The notes beneath the pieces were generated by a model. It did not search any database. It was not told where the DNA came from and saw nothing but the letters and a program-made list of their open reading frames with translations. DNA of 64,000 nt, taken from CALINF01 sp039980455 (GTDB lineage Bacteria; Pseudomonadota; Gammaproteobacteria; Pseudomonadales; Halieaceae). Positions 52,602-61,673 of the stretch are shown here, in pieces; positions within the stretch are counted from its first letter, which is position 1, and every line of letters starts with the position of its first letter. Made by a program: the position numbers and the translations under genes. Where the stretch lies: positions 868,001 through 932,000 of the forward strand of contig JBDXCG010000004.1 of the NCBI GenBank assembly GCA_039980455.1, given 5' to 3'.

Positions 52602-52617
52602 CTGTAAATTCATACAT
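52602..52617. promoter_or_regulatory. LexA-box-like site upstream of ruvC
   Basis: CTGT-N8-ACAT differs from the LexA consensus CTGT-N8-ACAG in one core base. It begins two bases after TACAAT (52595-52600), a possible -10, and ends 33 bp before the ruvC ATG. ruvAB is SOS-controlled in E. coli, so the position makes sense. Confidence 0.4.
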
Positions 52618-52650
52618 AACAAGAGCCACAGCGACGGGGCAGGTCAGACT

Positions 52651-53169
52651 ATGGCGGTCATCCTTGGGATAGACCCCGGTTCTCAGAAAACGGGCTTTGG
52701 AATTATCAGTTACAACGGTGGTCGCAGCGAATATGTGACCAGCGGTGTCATTCGCCTTCCCAAAGCGGAACTACCGGAGCGTCTGGGCATTATTTTCGAG
52801 AGCGTTACTGAGCTTATTGAGCTTCACTGCCCCCAGGAACTGTCCATTGAGCAGGTGTTTATGGCAAAGAGCGCGGGCTCAGCGCTGAAGCTTGGGCAGG
52901 CGCGTGGCGCTGCGATTGTTGCGTGCGTTGCCCAGCAGATGCTGGTCGCAGAGTACTCAGCGCGCCAGATCAAGCAATCAGTCGTGGGTACTGGTGCGGC
53001 AGACAAGGCGCAGGTTCAACACATGGTAAAGGTTCTCCTCAAGCTGCCGGCTGTGCCACAGGAAGACGCTGCTGACGCACTCGCGGCAGCTTTGTGCCAT
53101 GCCCACACCCAGCAAAGCATGATCAATCTGGCTGGCGCCACGTCGGTGCGACGCCGCAGGCTCAGATAG
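52651..53169 (+). CDS. ruvC: Holliday junction resolvase RuvC
   Basis: 172 residues from the ATG at 52651; an earlier in-frame start is rejected because the conserved GIDPGSQKTGFGI should begin near residue 6. Acidic active-site residues are in GIDPG, the SIEQVF segment and PQEDAADALAAALCHAH. It cuts four-way junctions symmetrically. First of ruvCAB. Confidence 0.97.
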   Translation: MAVILGIDPGSQKTGFGIISYNGGRSEYVTSGVIRLPKAELPERLGIIFESVTELIELHCPQELSIEQVFMAKSAGSALKLGQARGAAIVACVAQQMLVAEYSARQIKQSVVGTGAADKAQVQHMVKVLLKLPAVPQEDAADALAAALCHAHTQQSMINLAGATSVRRRRLR

Positions 53170-53182
53170 GAAGCGTACTCAT

Positions 53183-53797
53183 ATGATCGGCAGAATTCGC
53201 GGCGTACTCGTTCATAAGCAGCCCCCCGACATCCTCGTGGAAGTGGGAGGCGTCGGCTATGAACTGCAGGTGCCATTATCGACGTTGTTTGAGCTGCCTG
53301 AAACTGGCAGTGAAGTGTCGCTTGTCACCCATTTTGTGGTGCGCGAGGACGCTCAGCAGTTATATGGCTTTATCGACTTGCGTGATCGGACGTTGTTTCG
53401 TCATTTGATCAAAGTAAGCGGCGTAGGTCCGAAGTTGGGTTTAACGATTCTCTCAGGCATGGATTCCAATAACTTTGCCCGCTGTGTGCAGCAAGACGAT
53501 GTCGCAGCGCTGGTGGCGCTGCCCGGTGTGGGTAAGAAGACGGCGGAGCGATTGCTGATAGAAATGCGCGACAAGCTGAAGGACTGGTTAGGTTCGACAG
53601 AGTCTGCAGGCGTTGAGGCCGGGGGCGCAGATTCGGAGCCTGTGACCGACAGTGTGGCAGATGCTGAGGGTGCGTTGATCGCACTGGGATACAAGCCGCA
53701 AGACGCAGGTCGTATGATATCTGCTGTGAATGACGATACCGTGCAGGACAGTCAGGAGTTGATCCGTCGGGCCCTGAAATCGGTGGTTAGTCGATGA
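53183..53797 (+). CDS. ruvA: Holliday junction DNA helicase subunit RuvA
   Basis: 204 residues. MIGRIRGVLVHKQPP begins the OB-fold, followed by the helix-hairpin-helix segments VSGVGPKLGLTILS and LPGVGKKTAERLL, an acidic linker, and the RuvB-binding domain ending LIRRALKSVV. It tetramerises on the junction. It lies 13 bp after ruvC. Confidence 0.97.
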   Translation: MIGRIRGVLVHKQPPDILVEVGGVGYELQVPLSTLFELPETGSEVSLVTHFVVREDAQQLYGFIDLRDRTLFRHLIKVSGVGPKLGLTILSGMDSNNFARCVQQDDVAALVALPGVGKKTAERLLIEMRDKLKDWLGSTESAGVEAGGADSEPVTDSVADAEGALIALGYKPQDAGRMISAVNDDTVQDSQELIRRALKSVVSR

Positions 53798-53834
53798 GTG
53801 CCACAGAAAGACGCTATCAGGGTGGGAATTGCTC

Positions 53835-54911
53835 ATGATTGAAACCGATCGTTTGATTGCTGCTGAGCCAGAGGGTCCACGCGAGGACGCGCTTGATCGT
53901 GCTATCCGCCCCAAGACCCTGGATGAGTATGTGGGACAGCAGGTCGTCCGTGATCAGATGTCGATTTTTCTGCAGGCGGCTCGTGGACGAGGCGAGCCTC
54001 TGGATCACACGCTAATTTTCGGCCCACCAGGGCTGGGAAAAACAACGCTTGCGAGCATCATTGCCAATGAGATGGGTGTCTCTCTAAAAACCACGTCTGG
54101 GCCCGTGCTTGAGAAGGCAGGTGATATCGCCGCATTGATGACGAATCTGGAGCCCGGGGACGTATTGTTCATTGATGAGATTCATCGCCTGAGCCCCTAT
54201 GTTGAAGAAATCCTGTATCCAGCGATGGAGGACTATCAGCTCGATATAATGATTGGGGAGGGTCCGGCAGCCAGATCGATCAAGCTGGATCTACCGCCTT
54301 TTACATTGGTGGGAGCTACCACGCGAGCGGGCTTGCTCACATCACCACTGCGCGACCGTTTTGGCATCGTGCAGCGACTCGAGTTCTATAATGATGCCGA
54401 TCTTGCGCATATTGTTGAGCGTTCCGGTCGTATTCTTGAGATAGGAATCGACGTTTCTGGAGCAGCTGAGATCGCTCGTCGTGCTCGTGGCACGCCGCGA
54501 ATCGCCAATCGTCTGCTGCGCAGGGTACGCGACTATGCTGAGGTAAAGGCGGATGGCCATATCTCGCAGGGCGTCGCCGACCGGGCATTGGATATGTTGA
54601 GCGTTGATCAGCTGGGCTTCGATCATTTAGACCGTCGCCTGCTGCTGGCGATGATTGAGAAGTTTGATGGTGGCCCGGTGGGTGTAGACAGCCTGGCGGC
54701 ATCGATTTCAGAGGAGCGCGGAACCATTGAGGATGTGCTGGAGCCTTATCTCATCCAGCAAGGGTTTATGGTGCGAACGCCCCGGGGCAGAATGGTCACC
54801 AACAATGCCTATCTTCATTTTGGGCTACCTGCTCCCAGCGGATCTGCCAACTCAACGGGTAATGCCGATATAAATTCGCCACTTGGACGACAAGACGAGA
54901 ACCAATCGTGA
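53835..54911 (+). CDS. ruvB: Holliday junction branch-migration ATPase RuvB
   Basis: 358 residues from the ATG at 53835. Walker A is FGPPGLGKTTLA, Walker B LFIDEIHRLS, sensor GATTRAG, and arginine-rich RARGTPRIANRLLRR follows. The C-terminal winged helix includes FMVRTPRGRM. A hexameric motor that drives branch migration with RuvA. Its stop overlaps the ybgC start. Confidence 0.98.
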   Translation: MIETDRLIAAEPEGPREDALDRAIRPKTLDEYVGQQVVRDQMSIFLQAARGRGEPLDHTLIFGPPGLGKTTLASIIANEMGVSLKTTSGPVLEKAGDIAALMTNLEPGDVLFIDEIHRLSPYVEEILYPAMEDYQLDIMIGEGPAARSIKLDLPPFTLVGATTRAGLLTSPLRDRFGIVQRLEFYNDADLAHIVERSGRILEIGIDVSGAAEIARRARGTPRIANRLLRRVRDYAEVKADGHISQGVADRALDMLSVDQLGFDHLDRRLLLAMIEKFDGGPVGVDSLAASISEERGTIEDVLEPYLIQQGFMVRTPRGRMVTNNAYLHFGLPAPSGSANSTGNADINSPLGRQDENQS

Positions 54912-55327
54912 GTGGAGGGGAATTTTCGTATAAGCTTCGAGTCTACATAGAAGATACAGATGCGGGCGGGATCGTTTATTACGTGAACTACCTGAAGTTT
55001 ATGGAGCGTGCGCGAACCGAGTTTATGCGCGCTGCAGGCTTTGGGAAGCAGGGAATATTCAATGGCGATCTGATGTTTGTTGTGCGTGATGTCGATGTGC
55101 AGTATCGCGAGCCGGCGGTACTCGACGACGAACTGGAGGTCTCGGCCAGTATTGTGACGCTGGGTGGGGCAAGCATGTGCCTGCAGCAGACCGTACGAAG
55201 AGGCGGTGTGATGTTGGCCGATGGCAAAATAACCATAGCGTGTGTAAGCCGGGATGCGCTCAAGCCGCAACGAATGCCGCGTGAAATGATAACTGCCCTG
55301 CGAGCAACGCAGGGTGTTGGGAACTGA
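54908..55327 (+). CDS. ybgC: Tol-Pal-associated acyl-CoA thioesterase
   Basis: 139 residues from a GTG overlapping the ruvB stop by 4 bp. The hot-dog fold signature YIEDTDAGGIVYYVNYLKFMER carries the catalytic Asp. It hydrolyses short acyl-CoA or acyl-ACP in vitro and is the usual first gene of the tol-pal operon. Confidence 0.95.
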   Translation: MSGGEFSYKLRVYIEDTDAGGIVYYVNYLKFMERARTEFMRAAGFGKQGIFNGDLMFVVRDVDVQYREPAVLDDELEVSASIVTLGGASMCLQQTVRRGGVMLADGKITIACVSRDALKPQRMPREMITALRATQGVGN

Positions 55328-55338
55328 GGGAAGCTCCA

Positions 55339-56040
55339 TTGGAAGAACAACTAAGTCTTATTGATCTGGTACTCCAAGCCACGATCACCGTGCAATTGGT
55401 CATGGCCACGCTGATGCTGGCGTCCATGATGTCCTGGTACATGATCGTGAACCGCTATCTGTACTTCAGGAACGCACGCGAGGAGATGCTGCAATTTGAA
55501 GAGCGCTTTTGGTCGGGCATTGATCTGTCACAGCTCTATCGAGAGGGTAATGAGCGTGCCGCCGACGGCCACACTATGCTGGGTATGGAGAGCATCTTTC
55601 GCGCCGGGTTCAAGGAGTTCTCACGCCTGGCTCAACAATCCGAAATGGACTCCGAGGCGGTTATCGAAGGGTCTCGCCGTGCCATGCGGGTGGCGACATT
55701 GCGCGAAGAAGAGCGGCTCGACCGCCATCTCGCCTTCCTGGCCTCGGTGGGGTCAACCAGTCCCTACATAGGGCTATTCGGTACCGTTTGGGGGATCATG
55801 CATTCCTTCCGTGGGTTGGCTAATGCTACCCAGGCGACACTCGCCACTGTCGCGCCGGGCATATCAGAGGCGCTTATCGCAACGGCGATGGGTCTGTTTG
55901 CTGCGATACCTGCGGTACTGGCGTTTAACCGATTTGCATCCAAGGTAGATGTGCTCAGCAACCGCTACGATACGTTTGTAGACGAGTTCTCTAGCATTCT
56001 CTACCGTCAAGCCTACGCTCTGCGTTCGCAAGAGAAATAA
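55339..56040 (+). CDS. tolQ: TolQ proton-channel subunit
   Basis: 233 residues from a TTG at 55339. Three membrane segments: about residues 15-37, then the pair around STSPYIGLFGTVWGIMHSF and ALIATAMGLFAAIPAVLAF. The MotA/TolQ/ExbB signature is clear. With TolR it converts the proton-motive force into TolA movement for outer-membrane constriction. Confidence 0.97.
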   Translation: MEEQLSLIDLVLQATITVQLVMATLMLASMMSWYMIVNRYLYFRNAREEMLQFEERFWSGIDLSQLYREGNERAADGHTMLGMESIFRAGFKEFSRLAQQSEMDSEAVIEGSRRAMRVATLREEERLDRHLAFLASVGSTSPYIGLFGTVWGIMHSFRGLANATQATLATVAPGISEALIATAMGLFAAIPAVLAFNRFASKVDVLSNRYDTFVDEFSSILYRQAYALRSQEK

Positions 56041-56055
56041 GGCGAGATACCCGCA

Positions 56056-56478
56056 ATGGCCAACTCACGCAACAAACGCCGGCCGATGGCCGAGATCAAT
56101 GTAGTACCTTACATCGATGTGATGCTGGTGCTACTGATCATTTTCATGGTGACGGCGCCCATGTTGATGCAGGGTGTAGAGGTGGATCTACCGGAAGCCA
56201 ACACAGAGCCGGTAGAAAATCAGGACAGCGAGCCCTTGATTGTTTCAGTGGACAGATCCGGGCAGTTTTTTCTGAATGTTGGGTCGCAGGAAGATCAAGC
56301 CCTGACACTGGCTACAGTAAAACAGCGTGTGTCAGCCGTTATTCGCCGCAGCCCCGATAAGCCCGTATTGGTTTGGGGCGACAAAGCGGTTGCCTATGGC
56401 CAGGTGGTCACCTTAATGGCTGCTCTGCAGGAAGCGGGCGCGCCTAGCGTTGGGCTGGTGACTGAGAATCCGCAGTGA
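56056..56478 (+). CDS. tolR: TolR proton-channel/peptidoglycan-binding subunit
   Basis: 140 residues. MAEINVVPYIDVMLVLLIIF contains the membrane helix with the proton-carrying Asp, followed by a periplasmic ExbD/TolR domain. It overlaps tolA by 4 bp. Confidence 0.97.
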   Translation: MANSRNKRRPMAEINVVPYIDVMLVLLIIFMVTAPMLMQGVEVDLPEANTEPVENQDSEPLIVSVDRSGQFFLNVGSQEDQALTLATVKQRVSAVIRRSPDKPVLVWGDKAVAYGQVVTLMAALQEAGAPSVGLVTENPQ

Positions 56479-57221
56479 GTGATTCAGCCTACGCCAAGCC
56501 TCCGGGTAACCGCATTATATTGCGGCCTCTTCTGGCTACGATTGCATTGCATGCGTTGATGGTTTTTGCGCTAACAGCGAACTGGAGTGGCTTTGAACAA
56601 AAGACGATAGTCGCGAAGACGCAGCCCGCTATCGTTAACGCCACGTTAGTCGATATGGAGCAGTTCAAACCGAAACCCAAACCCAAGCCTAAGCCCAAGA
56701 CATCGCCAGTGCGCAAAAAGCCGGTAGCCAAGGCTGCGCCGAAAAAGGTGGTGCCAAAACCAACGCCTAAAAAGACCACGCCCAAACCTCAAGCCAAGCC
56801 GAAGGTGGAGCCAAAGCCTGAGCCGCGTCTCACGCAGGAGGAGCTGGCAGCGATAACCCGGTCGGAAATGGCGCAGGCTCTTGCGGCTGAGGAAGAGGAG
56901 ATGGCTGTCGCCAGCGTTGGCGAATTGTCGGCAAGCTACGCATCTCTCATTCAGCAGACAGTCGTGAACTACTGGAGCCGACCGCCCAGCGCCCGTAATG
57001 GTATGGAAACGCTGCTGCAAATTCAGTTGATCCCAACGGGTGAAGTGGTTAGCGTCACTGTGCTTAAAGGCAGTGGTAGTTCTGCATTTGATCGCTCGGC
57101 CATCAATGCAGTAGAGAAGGCTGGCAGCTTTCCGGAGCTTCGGAACCTGCCTGCCACTGAATTTGAACGCACCTTCAGGCGCTTTCGTCTGCTATTTAGA
57201 CCAGAGGACTTACGTTACTAA
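56475..57221 (+). CDS. tolA: TolA energy-transducing protein, short and proline/lysine-rich
   Basis: 248 residues from a GTG, much shorter than the 421 of E. coli. After one membrane helix (about 14-34) comes a linker of KP/PK repeats (KPKPKPKPK, KPTPKKTTPKP), more like TonB than the Ala-rich helix of TolA. The C-terminal domain (SYASLIQQTVVNYWSRPP to FERTFRRFRLLFRPEDL) is TolA domain III. Context fixes it as TolA. Confidence 0.92.
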   Translation: MSDSAYAKPPGNRIILRPLLATIALHALMVFALTANWSGFEQKTIVAKTQPAIVNATLVDMEQFKPKPKPKPKPKTSPVRKKPVAKAAPKKVVPKPTPKKTTPKPQAKPKVEPKPEPRLTQEELAAITRSEMAQALAAEEEEMAVASVGELSASYASLIQQTVVNYWSRPPSARNGMETLLQIQLIPTGEVVSVTVLKGSGSSAFDRSAINAVEKAGSFPELRNLPATEFERTFRRFRLLFRPEDLRY

Positions 57222-58516
57222 TGAACCGTTTTAGCCAGGTGATGGCAGGCTTTACCTTGTTGCTTGCGATGTCAGCCGCCCACGCCCAATTGACTATTGA
57301 GATTACCCAAGGGGTAGATAACCCCACGCCTATCGCCGTGGTACCTTTTGCCTGGCAGGGAGCGGGTACGGCGCCTGAAGATATAGCCGGTGTGGTAAAC
57401 AGCGATTTGTCCCGCTCAGGTCAATTTTCCCCCGTCGACCGCCGCGACATGCTGGGTTTTCCCAGTGTTCAGAAAGACATCTTTTATCGTGACTGGCGAG
57501 CGCTGAATACCGAGTACATTCTGATCGGCCGGGTATCGATCGCCGGGCAGATGCGCATCGAGTACGAGCTTTACGATGTTACTCGCCAGACGCAGGTCTT
57601 TAGCGCCGTGGAGGAGGGCTCGCCCAACGAAGCCCGCATGCTCGCTCATCGTGTTAGCGACCGGGTATACGAGCAGCTCACGGGTATCCCTGGCGCATTT
57701 GCGACCCGACTGTTGTATGTATCGGTTACCCGTAATCCCACTGGTAAAGACTATTACCGACTAACCTTGGCCGATTCGGACGGGGCGCGACCCATTGTCT
57801 TGTTGGAGTCTCGTGAACCGGTGATGTCTCCGTCGTGGTCACCCGATGGCAATCAGATTTCCTATGTGTCATTTGAAACGTCTCGTCCGGCGATTTACCG
57901 TCAGGACTTGCGAACCGGTGCTCGCGAGCAACTGACCAATTTCCGGGGGCTCAACAGTTCACCCGCGTGGTCACCAGATGGCAACAGCATGGCGATGGTG
58001 CTATCCAAGGATGGCAACCCCGATGTCTACATTATGAATCTGGCAACCAAGCGCCTTACCCAGATTACTCGCCACTACGCCATCGATACCGAGCCTACGT
58101 GGATGCCCGATGGGCAGTCGTTGCTGTTTACCTCCGATCGAGGTGGTCGCCCGCAAATTTATCGTTACAATCTCAAGACAGGAAACACAGATCGGGTAAC
58201 ATTTGACGGCAGCTACAATGCGCGAGCCAGGGTGGCCCAAGACGGCCGTAATGTGGTGTTGGTGACCCAGCGCAGCGGGCAGTTTCACATAGCGATATTG
58301 GATTTGGTGACGGAGCGCACGCAAGTGCTAACTTCCACGGCTTTGGATGAAAGTCCCAGTATCGCACCCAATGGCTCTATGGTATTGTACGCCACGAAGT
58401 ACGGAGATCGAGGGATCCTGGCGGCGGTGTCCGTTGACGGGGGCGTGAAGTTCAGATTGCCCGCCCGTGACGGGGATGTCAGAGAGCCTGCTTGGTCGCC
58501 TTACATGCGTCGCTAG
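57221..58516 (+). CDS. tolB: TolB periplasmic beta-propeller
   Basis: 431 residues with a signal peptide ending AHAQ. The N-terminal alpha/beta domain precedes six propeller blades marked by SPSWSPDGNQISYVS, SSPAWSPDGNSMAM and TEPTWMPDGQSLLF. It binds Pal and is released by TolA. Start overlaps the tolA stop by one base. Confidence 0.97.
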   Translation: MNRFSQVMAGFTLLLAMSAAHAQLTIEITQGVDNPTPIAVVPFAWQGAGTAPEDIAGVVNSDLSRSGQFSPVDRRDMLGFPSVQKDIFYRDWRALNTEYILIGRVSIAGQMRIEYELYDVTRQTQVFSAVEEGSPNEARMLAHRVSDRVYEQLTGIPGAFATRLLYVSVTRNPTGKDYYRLTLADSDGARPIVLLESREPVMSPSWSPDGNQISYVSFETSRPAIYRQDLRTGAREQLTNFRGLNSSPAWSPDGNSMAMVLSKDGNPDVYIMNLATKRLTQITRHYAIDTEPTWMPDGQSLLFTSDRGGRPQIYRYNLKTGNTDRVTFDGSYNARARVAQDGRNVVLVTQRSGQFHIAILDLVTERTQVLTSTALDESPSIAPNGSMVLYATKYGDRGILAAVSVDGGVKFRLPARDGDVREPAWSPYMRR

Positions 58517-58577
58517 CAGTACTTTTGGCGGCTTTGATAACAACAAACAACTATTTGCGTAATAAAGGGTACTTGCT

Positions 58578-59102
58578 ATGAAACAATTTGCTGTTGCCGG
58601 TAAGGTGATGACTTTGCTATTTACCGCAGCGTTCCTGGTTGCTTGCACCAGCAACGACACGAAGGAACAGGAAGCCGCTGCTGCTGAAGCTGCTGCCGCT
58701 GCCGCTGCTGCTGCCGAGGCTGAACGAGCTGCCGCTGCTGAGCAGGCCGAAGGTCAGATGCGTTTGCAGGAAGCCGCTGCCGCCGTTGGGAACGTATTTT
58801 ACTTTGAGTACGATAGCTCAACGCTGACCGCTGAAGCACAGCGCGCTCTGGATGCCCACATTGCTGCATTGCAAGGCTCAGAGAAAACAGTACGCCTTGA
58901 AGGTCATACTGATGAGCGTGGTACTCGCGACTACAACATGGCTCTCGGCGAGCGTCGAGCCAATTCTGTTCGCGATTACATGGTCGTGAATGGCGTGGCA
59001 AGCTACCGTATCGAAACTGTGAGCTACGGCGAAGAACAGCCAATCGCTTATGGCTCGGGTGAGACCAACTGGGTGCAGAATCGCCGAGTAGAACTTAAGT
59101 AG
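58578..59102 (+). CDS. pal: Peptidoglycan-associated lipoprotein Pal
   Basis: 174 residues with a lipobox FLVAC at the end of the signal peptide (lipidated cysteine about residue 23). A long Ala/Glu coiled linker of about 45 residues, mostly polyalanine, leads into the OmpA-like domain: VFYFEYDSSTL, LEGHTDERGTRDYN and NRRVEL. It ties the outer membrane to peptidoglycan. Confidence 0.97.
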   Translation: MKQFAVAGKVMTLLFTAAFLVACTSNDTKEQEAAAAEAAAAAAAAAEAERAAAAEQAEGQMRLQEAAAAVGNVFYFEYDSSTLTAEAQRALDAHIAALQGSEKTVRLEGHTDERGTRDYNMALGERRANSVRDYMVVNGVASYRIETVSYGEEQPIAYGSGETNWVQNRRVELK

Positions 59103-59112
59103 TAGGTAACAC

Positions 59113-60081
59113 ATGCAACGCATAAGCAAACTGCTTGTGGTAAGCGGGCTGGCCATCATGGCTGGCCCGTTCTCATTAACGACCCAGGCACAGAGTTACG
59201 TCGACGTAGAAGCGGAGAGAGCTGCGGGCAATCAGCAGACCACTCAACCCAAGTCCGACCCTTACAGCACGCCAGCGCAGCCGGTGACTAACCAGCCGCC
59301 TGCATCTACCAATACAGCACCCGCTCAGAGTTATCCCACCACTAGCTATGGCTTGAACAATGCCCCAGCGAGTACGGCGACCATTTCGCCGCAGGCGCAA
59401 CAAGGTGGGTATCCGCCAGCTGCCGGGGGAGGGAGCGCCAGCAATATGCTGTTGCAGCTGCAACAATTGCAACAGGAAGTGATGCTGCTCAATGGTAAGG
59501 TGGAAGAGCAGGCCAATGAATTACGTCGCCTGAAAGAACAGAGTCTTGAGCGCTATGTCGATCTCGACAAACGGGTTTCTGCAATGTCCAGTGGGGCAGC
59601 GGTTGCAGCACCAGCTGCTGGCAGTGCAAGCGGTAATGCTGGCAATGCGACTCCGTCGGGTAGTGCTGCTGGTAACTCTCAGGTAGCCGAGCAACCGGGT
59701 GAAGGCGATGCTTATCGCGCTGCTTACGCGCTTGTGCGCAGCCAGCAGTTTGATCAAGCGGTACCGGCATTCAAACAGTTTTTGCAGAACTATCCTGCCG
59801 GTCGGTATGCCCCCAATGCGCATTACTGGTTGGGCGAGCTCTACCTGGTGATCCAACCAGCAGACCCCGAGTCTGCTCGACAGTCGTTTAAGCTGTTGAT
59901 CGATCAATACCCGGATAATACGAAGGTACCCGACGCATTGTATAAGCTGGGAAGGGTGCACTTCATGAAAGGTAATCGAGAGCGAGCTCGCGAGTACTTT
60001 GATCGGGTTATTTCGCAGTACGGCTCAACCGATAGTTCCGCCGCCAAGCTGGCGCAGGACTTTATTGACCAGAACTACTGA
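59113..60081 (+). CDS. cpoB: Cell-division coordinator CpoB (YbgF)
   Basis: 322 residues with a signal peptide, a Gln/Pro/Ser-rich spacer (about 30-115), a coiled coil LLQLQQLQQEVMLLNGKVEEQ, a low-complexity Gly/Ala/Ser linker and C-terminal TPR repeats (AAYALVRSQQFDQAVPAFKQ onward). It couples PBP1B and Tol at the septum. The two low-complexity spacers make it longer than E. coli CpoB (about 263). Confidence 0.93.
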   Translation: MQRISKLLVVSGLAIMAGPFSLTTQAQSYVDVEAERAAGNQQTTQPKSDPYSTPAQPVTNQPPASTNTAPAQSYPTTSYGLNNAPASTATISPQAQQGGYPPAAGGGSASNMLLQLQQLQQEVMLLNGKVEEQANELRRLKEQSLERYVDLDKRVSAMSSGAAVAAPAAGSASGNAGNATPSGSAAGNSQVAEQPGEGDAYRAAYALVRSQQFDQAVPAFKQFLQNYPAGRYAPNAHYWLGELYLVIQPADPESARQSFKLLIDQYPDNTKVPDALYKLGRVHFMKGNRERAREYFDRVISQYGSTDSSAAKLAQDFIDQNY

Positions 60082-60102
60082 CCGCCGCGAGGCGGTCCTG
60101 CC

Positions 60103-60771
60103 ATGTCCGAAAATTTAGTTCACAACCCCGACGCAGTTCGTATCACTGAAATTTTCTACTCACTTCAGGGTGAGGCGCGCACAGTTGGTTTACCCACGGT
60201 GTTTGTCAGGCTTACAGGCTGTCCGTTGCGTTGCGTTTACTGCGATACTGAATACGCCTTCACAGGCGGTGAGTTACAGTCGATAGAACAGATAACCAGT
60301 GAAGTGTCGGGCTATCAACCACGGTTTGTGACTGTAACCGGTGGCGAGCCGTTGGCTCAGCGCAGTTGCCTGCCATTGCTGGTTTCCCTGTGTGACAAAG
60401 GTTACGAAGTGTCGCTGGAAACCAGCGGCGCCATGCCAGTGTCGGAGGTGGATGCGAGGGTGGTAAAGGTACTGGATCTCAAAACCCCGGCTTCGGGTGA
60501 GATGCAGCGTAATGACTACTCCAATATCGAGCATCTGAACCCGCACGACCAGGTGAAATTCGTGATTTGCGACCGAGCTGACTACGAGTGGGCTCGATTT
60601 AAAATCGATGAGTATGGCTTGTCGGCGAAAGTCTCAGATGTCCTGTTTTCGCCCAGTCATGGGCAGTTGTCTGGTAGGCAACTGGCAGAGTGGATATTGG
60701 CTGATAATCTGCAGGTGAGATTGCAGCTACAACTGCATAAACTCTTGTGGGACGACGCTCCGGGGCACTGA
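60103..60771 (+). CDS. queE: 7-carboxy-7-deazaguanine synthase (radical SAM)
   Basis: 222 residues. The radical-SAM cluster is C-x3-C-x2-C in GCPLRCVYC, and FYSLQGEARTVGLPTVFVR is the QueE opening. VTGGEPLAQ is the GGE motif. It ring-contracts carboxytetrahydropterin in the queuosine/preQ0 path. queC follows after 3 bp. Confidence 0.96.
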   Translation: MSENLVHNPDAVRITEIFYSLQGEARTVGLPTVFVRLTGCPLRCVYCDTEYAFTGGELQSIEQITSEVSGYQPRFVTVTGGEPLAQRSCLPLLVSLCDKGYEVSLETSGAMPVSEVDARVVKVLDLKTPASGEMQRNDYSNIEHLNPHDQVKFVICDRADYEWARFKIDEYGLSAKVSDVLFSPSHGQLSGRQLAEWILADNLQVRLQLQLHKLLWDDAPGH

Positions 60772-60774
60772 TCA

Positions 60775-61452
60775 ATGGCAGAAAACCCACGTGCAGTTAT
60801 TTTGGTATCGGGCGGCTTGGACTCCACCACTGTGTTGGCTATGGCCAAAGCCAAAGGCTATGACTGCTATACCTTGAGCTTCGACTACGGTCAGCGTCAC
60901 CGAGCAGAGCTGGTCGCCGCCGAGCGTGTCTCACTTGCATTAGGCGATGTTGAGCACAAGGTAGTGAAGCTCAATCTCGACTCAATTGGTGGCTCTGCGC
61001 TCACCGACACACGTATCGACGTGCCCGAGGAGGTTACAGAAGGAATTCCGGTCACCTATGTGCCCGCACGTAACACAGTGTTCTTGTCTATAGCGCTCGG
61101 TTGGGCCGAAGTGCTGGGTGCTCAGGACATTTTCATTGGGGTTAATGCGGTGGATTATTCGGGTTATCCAGATTGCCGACCTGAATACATCGCGGCATTC
61201 GAGACCATGGCCAACCTGGCCACGCGTGCGGGGGTTGAGGGTGCCAAGCTCACTATCCATGCGCCGTTGATGAATATGGGTAAAGGCGACATTATCAATG
61301 CAGGTATTGCATTGGGTGTGGATTATGGCCTGACAGTGTCCTGTTATCAGGCCACAGAAGAGGGTTTAGCCTGTGGGCGCTGCGACAGCTGCCGACTGCG
61401 TCGTGAAGGCTTTGAAGATGCCGGCGTTGAGGATTCAACACGCTATTCATAA
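60775..61452 (+). CDS. queC: 7-cyano-7-deazaguanine (preQ0) synthase
   Basis: 225 residues. The PP-loop SGGLDSTT binds ATP, and four zinc cysteines occur in SCYQATEEGLACGRCDSCRL. It converts CDG to preQ0. Operon partner of queE; no queD or queF in the window. Confidence 0.97.
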   Translation: MAENPRAVILVSGGLDSTTVLAMAKAKGYDCYTLSFDYGQRHRAELVAAERVSLALGDVEHKVVKLNLDSIGGSALTDTRIDVPEEVTEGIPVTYVPARNTVFLSIALGWAEVLGAQDIFIGVNAVDYSGYPDCRPEYIAAFETMANLATRAGVEGAKLTIHAPLMNMGKGDIINAGIALGVDYGLTVSCYQATEEGLACGRCDSCRLRREGFEDAGVEDSTRYS

Positions 61453-61509
61453 TCGGCTGTAACGTCCTTTAACACCCGTTAACCTCGCCAAATTTGGCCA
61501 TAAAAGCGC

Positions 61510-61537
61510 TTGAAGTTTATCGCCAAATCCGTACTAT
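61510..61537 (+). promoter_or_regulatory. Promoter of tRNA-Lys
   Basis: TTGAAG (61510-61515) and TACTAT (61532-61537) are 16 bp apart, and the -10 ends 15 bases before the mature tRNA. Distance and hexamers suit a tRNA promoter. Confidence 0.55.
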
Positions 61538-61552
61538 ACCCACCTCCTTCTG

Positions 61553-61628
61553 GGGCCGTTAGCTCAGTTGGTAGAGCAGTTGGCTTTTAACCAATTGGTC
61601 GCTGGTTCGAATCCAGCACGGCCCACCA
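61553..61628 (+). tRNA. tRNA-Lys (anticodon TTT)
   Basis: A 76-base cloverleaf: acceptor GGGCCGT paired with ACGGCCC, D-arm GCTC/GAGC, anticodon arm GTTGG/CCAAT (last pair G-T) around CTTTTAA, T-arm GCTGG/CCAGC around TTCGAAT, and an encoded CCA. Anticodon TTT reads AAA/AAG lysine. The 3' end is adjacent to remnants of an integrated element, as expected of a tRNA attachment site. Confidence 0.97.
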
Positions 61629-61630
61629 TA

Positions 61631-61673
61631 CAAACAAAAAAGGCTCACCCGCAGGGTGGGCCTTTTTTGTTTG
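61631..61673. terminator. Intrinsic terminator after tRNA-Lys
   Basis: Nearly perfect long inverted repeat: CAAACAAAAAAGGCTCACCC, GCAG loop, GGTGGGCC and a T-rich arm. It ends the tRNA transcript. A near-identical copy recurs at 61819-61849 as part of the 176-bp repeat. Confidence 0.85.
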
